From assembly GCA_000437375.1 (NCBI GenBank), contig FR898217.1:19137-31905 (forward strand): 12,769 nucleotides of DNA, written 5' to 3'. The notes beneath the pieces were generated by a model. The model worked only from the letters and a program-made list of their open reading frames with translations. It was not told the DNA's origin and did not search any database. The stretch comes from Eubacterium sp. CAG:841. Its GTDB lineage: Bacteria; Bacillota; Clostridia; Oscillospirales; CAG-272. Numbering within the stretch: position 1 is the stretch's first letter; the number at the start of each line of letters is the position of its first letter. Positions 11,547-12,769 of this stretch are shown piece by piece. Position numbers and translations under genes: made by a program.

Positions 11547-12769
11547 AAACACAGAAAACCGTTTATGTATGTTCCGAGTGCGACTATCAGAGCGCAAAGT
11601 GGCTCGGTCGCTGTCCGTCCTGCGGAGCGTGGAACACCATGACGGAAGAAACATATCAGTCGCCGGAGCCCGAACCCAAAAAGGGTGCGGGAAAGCAGAA
11701 TATTCTCGTCCGCACAAGTGAAGAAAGCGAGCCTGTGCTGCTGGGCGACGGCAACATTCCCGAATATATGCGTTCCTCCACCGGCACAAGCGAATTTGAC
11801 AGAGTTCTCGGCGGAGGGCTTGTCTGCGGCTCGGTAATTCTGCTTTCGGGCGAGCCCGGAATAGGAAAGTCTACTTTACTTTTGCAGATATGCGCCGCAA
11901 TGTCAAAGGAAAAGACAGTGCTTTATGTTTCGGGAGAAGAATCCGCCGCGCAGATATCAATGCGTGCAAAGCGACTCGGAATAAAAAGCAAAAGCGTCTA
12001 TCTTCTGACAGAGACGAACGTTGAAAAAATACTTGAAAGCGCAAAAAAGCTTGCCCCCGACATTATAGTTGTTGACTCGATACAGACAATGTACCACACG
12101 GAAAGCACAACGATACCCGGCAGCGTCACGCAGATACGCGAATGTGCCGCGATGTTTATAAATACGGCAAAAACCGCAGGCACATCGGTCATTCTTGTAG
12201 GTCACGTCACAAAGGAAGGCAGCATAGCGGGTCCAAAAGTGCTCGAACACATGGTTGATACCGTTCTGTATTTTGAGGGCGAGCGACGTCAGAACTGCCG
12301 CCTTATCCGTGCGATAAAAAACCGTTTCGGCTCGACAAACGAAATAGGTGTTTTCGAAATGACGGACGAAGGTCTGCGCGAGGTGGACAACCCTTCTGCG
12401 ATGCTCCTTTCCGACCGTCCGCAGAACGTTTCGGGAAACTGTGCCGTATGCGTTGTGGAAGGAACCCGACCCATAGTTGCCGAGATCCAGGCGCTTGCGA
12501 CAAACACTGTTTTCCCCGCTCCGAGAAGGACTTCAAACGGTATAGATTACAACCGTGCGGCACTGATACTCGCCGTGCTTGAAAAGCGGCTCGGATTGCG
12601 TTTTTCTTCCGTAGACGTTTATCTCAACGTCATCGGCGGAATCAGAATAGATGAAACGGCATCGGACGTAGGCGTTGCGCTTGCGCTCATTTCATCTGTG
12701 CGTGACATTCCCGTTCCGGACGAGCTTCTTTGCATAGGCGAGCTCGGACTTTCGGGCGAAGTCCGAGCC
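11543..12769 (+). CDS. radA: DNA repair protein RadA/Sms (3' truncated by window)
   Basis: 409 residues visible, open to the right edge. It has an N-terminal zinc finger C10, C13, C24, C27 (CSEC...CPSC) and a RecA-like ATPase with Walker A GEPGIGKST at 103-111 and Walker B D178 (IIVVDSIQT). The RadA signature KNRFG follows at 259-263, then the start of the Lon-like domain (from about 290, ending LGLSGEVRA). RadA is a hexameric helicase that extends RecA-made D-loops and helps branch migration in recombination repair and transformation. Full length is usually about 450 residues, so some 45 are missing. SD GGAGGA (11531-11536) is inside the cwlD end and the ATG overlaps its TGA. No frameshift or missing motif is seen. 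Confidence 0.95.
   Translation, partial: MKTQKTVYVCSECDYQSAKWLGRCPSCGAWNTMTEETYQSPEPEPKKGAGKQNILVRTSEESEPVLLGDGNIPEYMRSSTGTSEFDRVLGGGLVCGSVILLSGEPGIGKSTLLLQICAAMSKEKTVLYVSGEESAAQISMRAKRLGIKSKSVYLLTETNVEKILESAKKLAPDIIVVDSIQTMYHTESTTIPGSVTQIRECAAMFINTAKTAGTSVILVGHVTKEGSIAGPKVLEHMVDTVLYFEGERRQNCRLIRAIKNRFGSTNEIGVFEMTDEGLREVDNPSAMLLSDRPQNVSGNCAVCVVEGTRPIVAEIQALATNTVFPAPRRTSNGIDYNRAALILAVLEKRLGLRFSSVDVYLNVIGGIRIDETASDVGVALALISSVRDIPVPDELLCIGELGLSGEVRA

Overview
The window looks like chromosomal DNA of an anaerobic, spore-forming member of the Firmicutes, probably an uncultured Clostridia/Oscillospiraceae-type bacterium. The reasons are strong purine-rich Shine-Dalgarno sites, several GTG/TTG starts, near-consensus sigma-A promoters, and two genes specific to spore-cortex peptidoglycan (a PdaA-type deacetylase and CwlD). 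This is inference from gene content; no rRNA or marker phylogeny is available here.

Left part (1-2260, + strand): the tail of an unidentified gene, a terminator, then an aspartate kinase tightly coupled to an ECF-transporter S component, closed by a hairpin that can serve both strands. Next (2259-3440, - strand): two tandem paralogous small lipoproteins of unknown function behind a perfect-consensus promoter. Then (3482-4977, - strand): two NodB-family polysaccharide deacetylases, the first a PdaA-like enzyme, the second a secreted CE4 deacetylase. Divergently (5150-6214, + strand): trmL and a DUF402 protein.

Middle (about 6220-8970, - strand): three AT-rich genes for membrane proteins of unknown function (one with a TPR-like region, one with four membrane segments, one small). 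Their base composition differs from their neighbours. Two of them end in near-identical hairpins, and one has a perfect 13-bp palindrome at its predicted transcription start. They lie directly downstream, in the same orientation, of a complete tyrosine recombinase (9004-10008). This is the accessory-looking part of the window and the best candidate for something undescribed.

Right part (10171-12769, + strand): a four-TM protein of unknown function, then cwlD (with a sigma-E-like promoter upstream) overlapping radA/sms, which runs off the end.

How the genes fit together: CwlD removes the peptide from muramic acid and PdaA deacetylates it, so the two steps of muramic-delta-lactam formation in the spore cortex are both encoded here, about 6 kb apart on opposite strands. 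LysC feeds the aspartate pathway (lysine, threonine, methionine, diaminopimelate, and dipicolinate in spore formers). TrmL and RadA are housekeeping tRNA-modification and recombination-repair proteins. No tRNA, rRNA, CRISPR array or IS element was seen, and no gene-free stretch exceeds about 175 bases.
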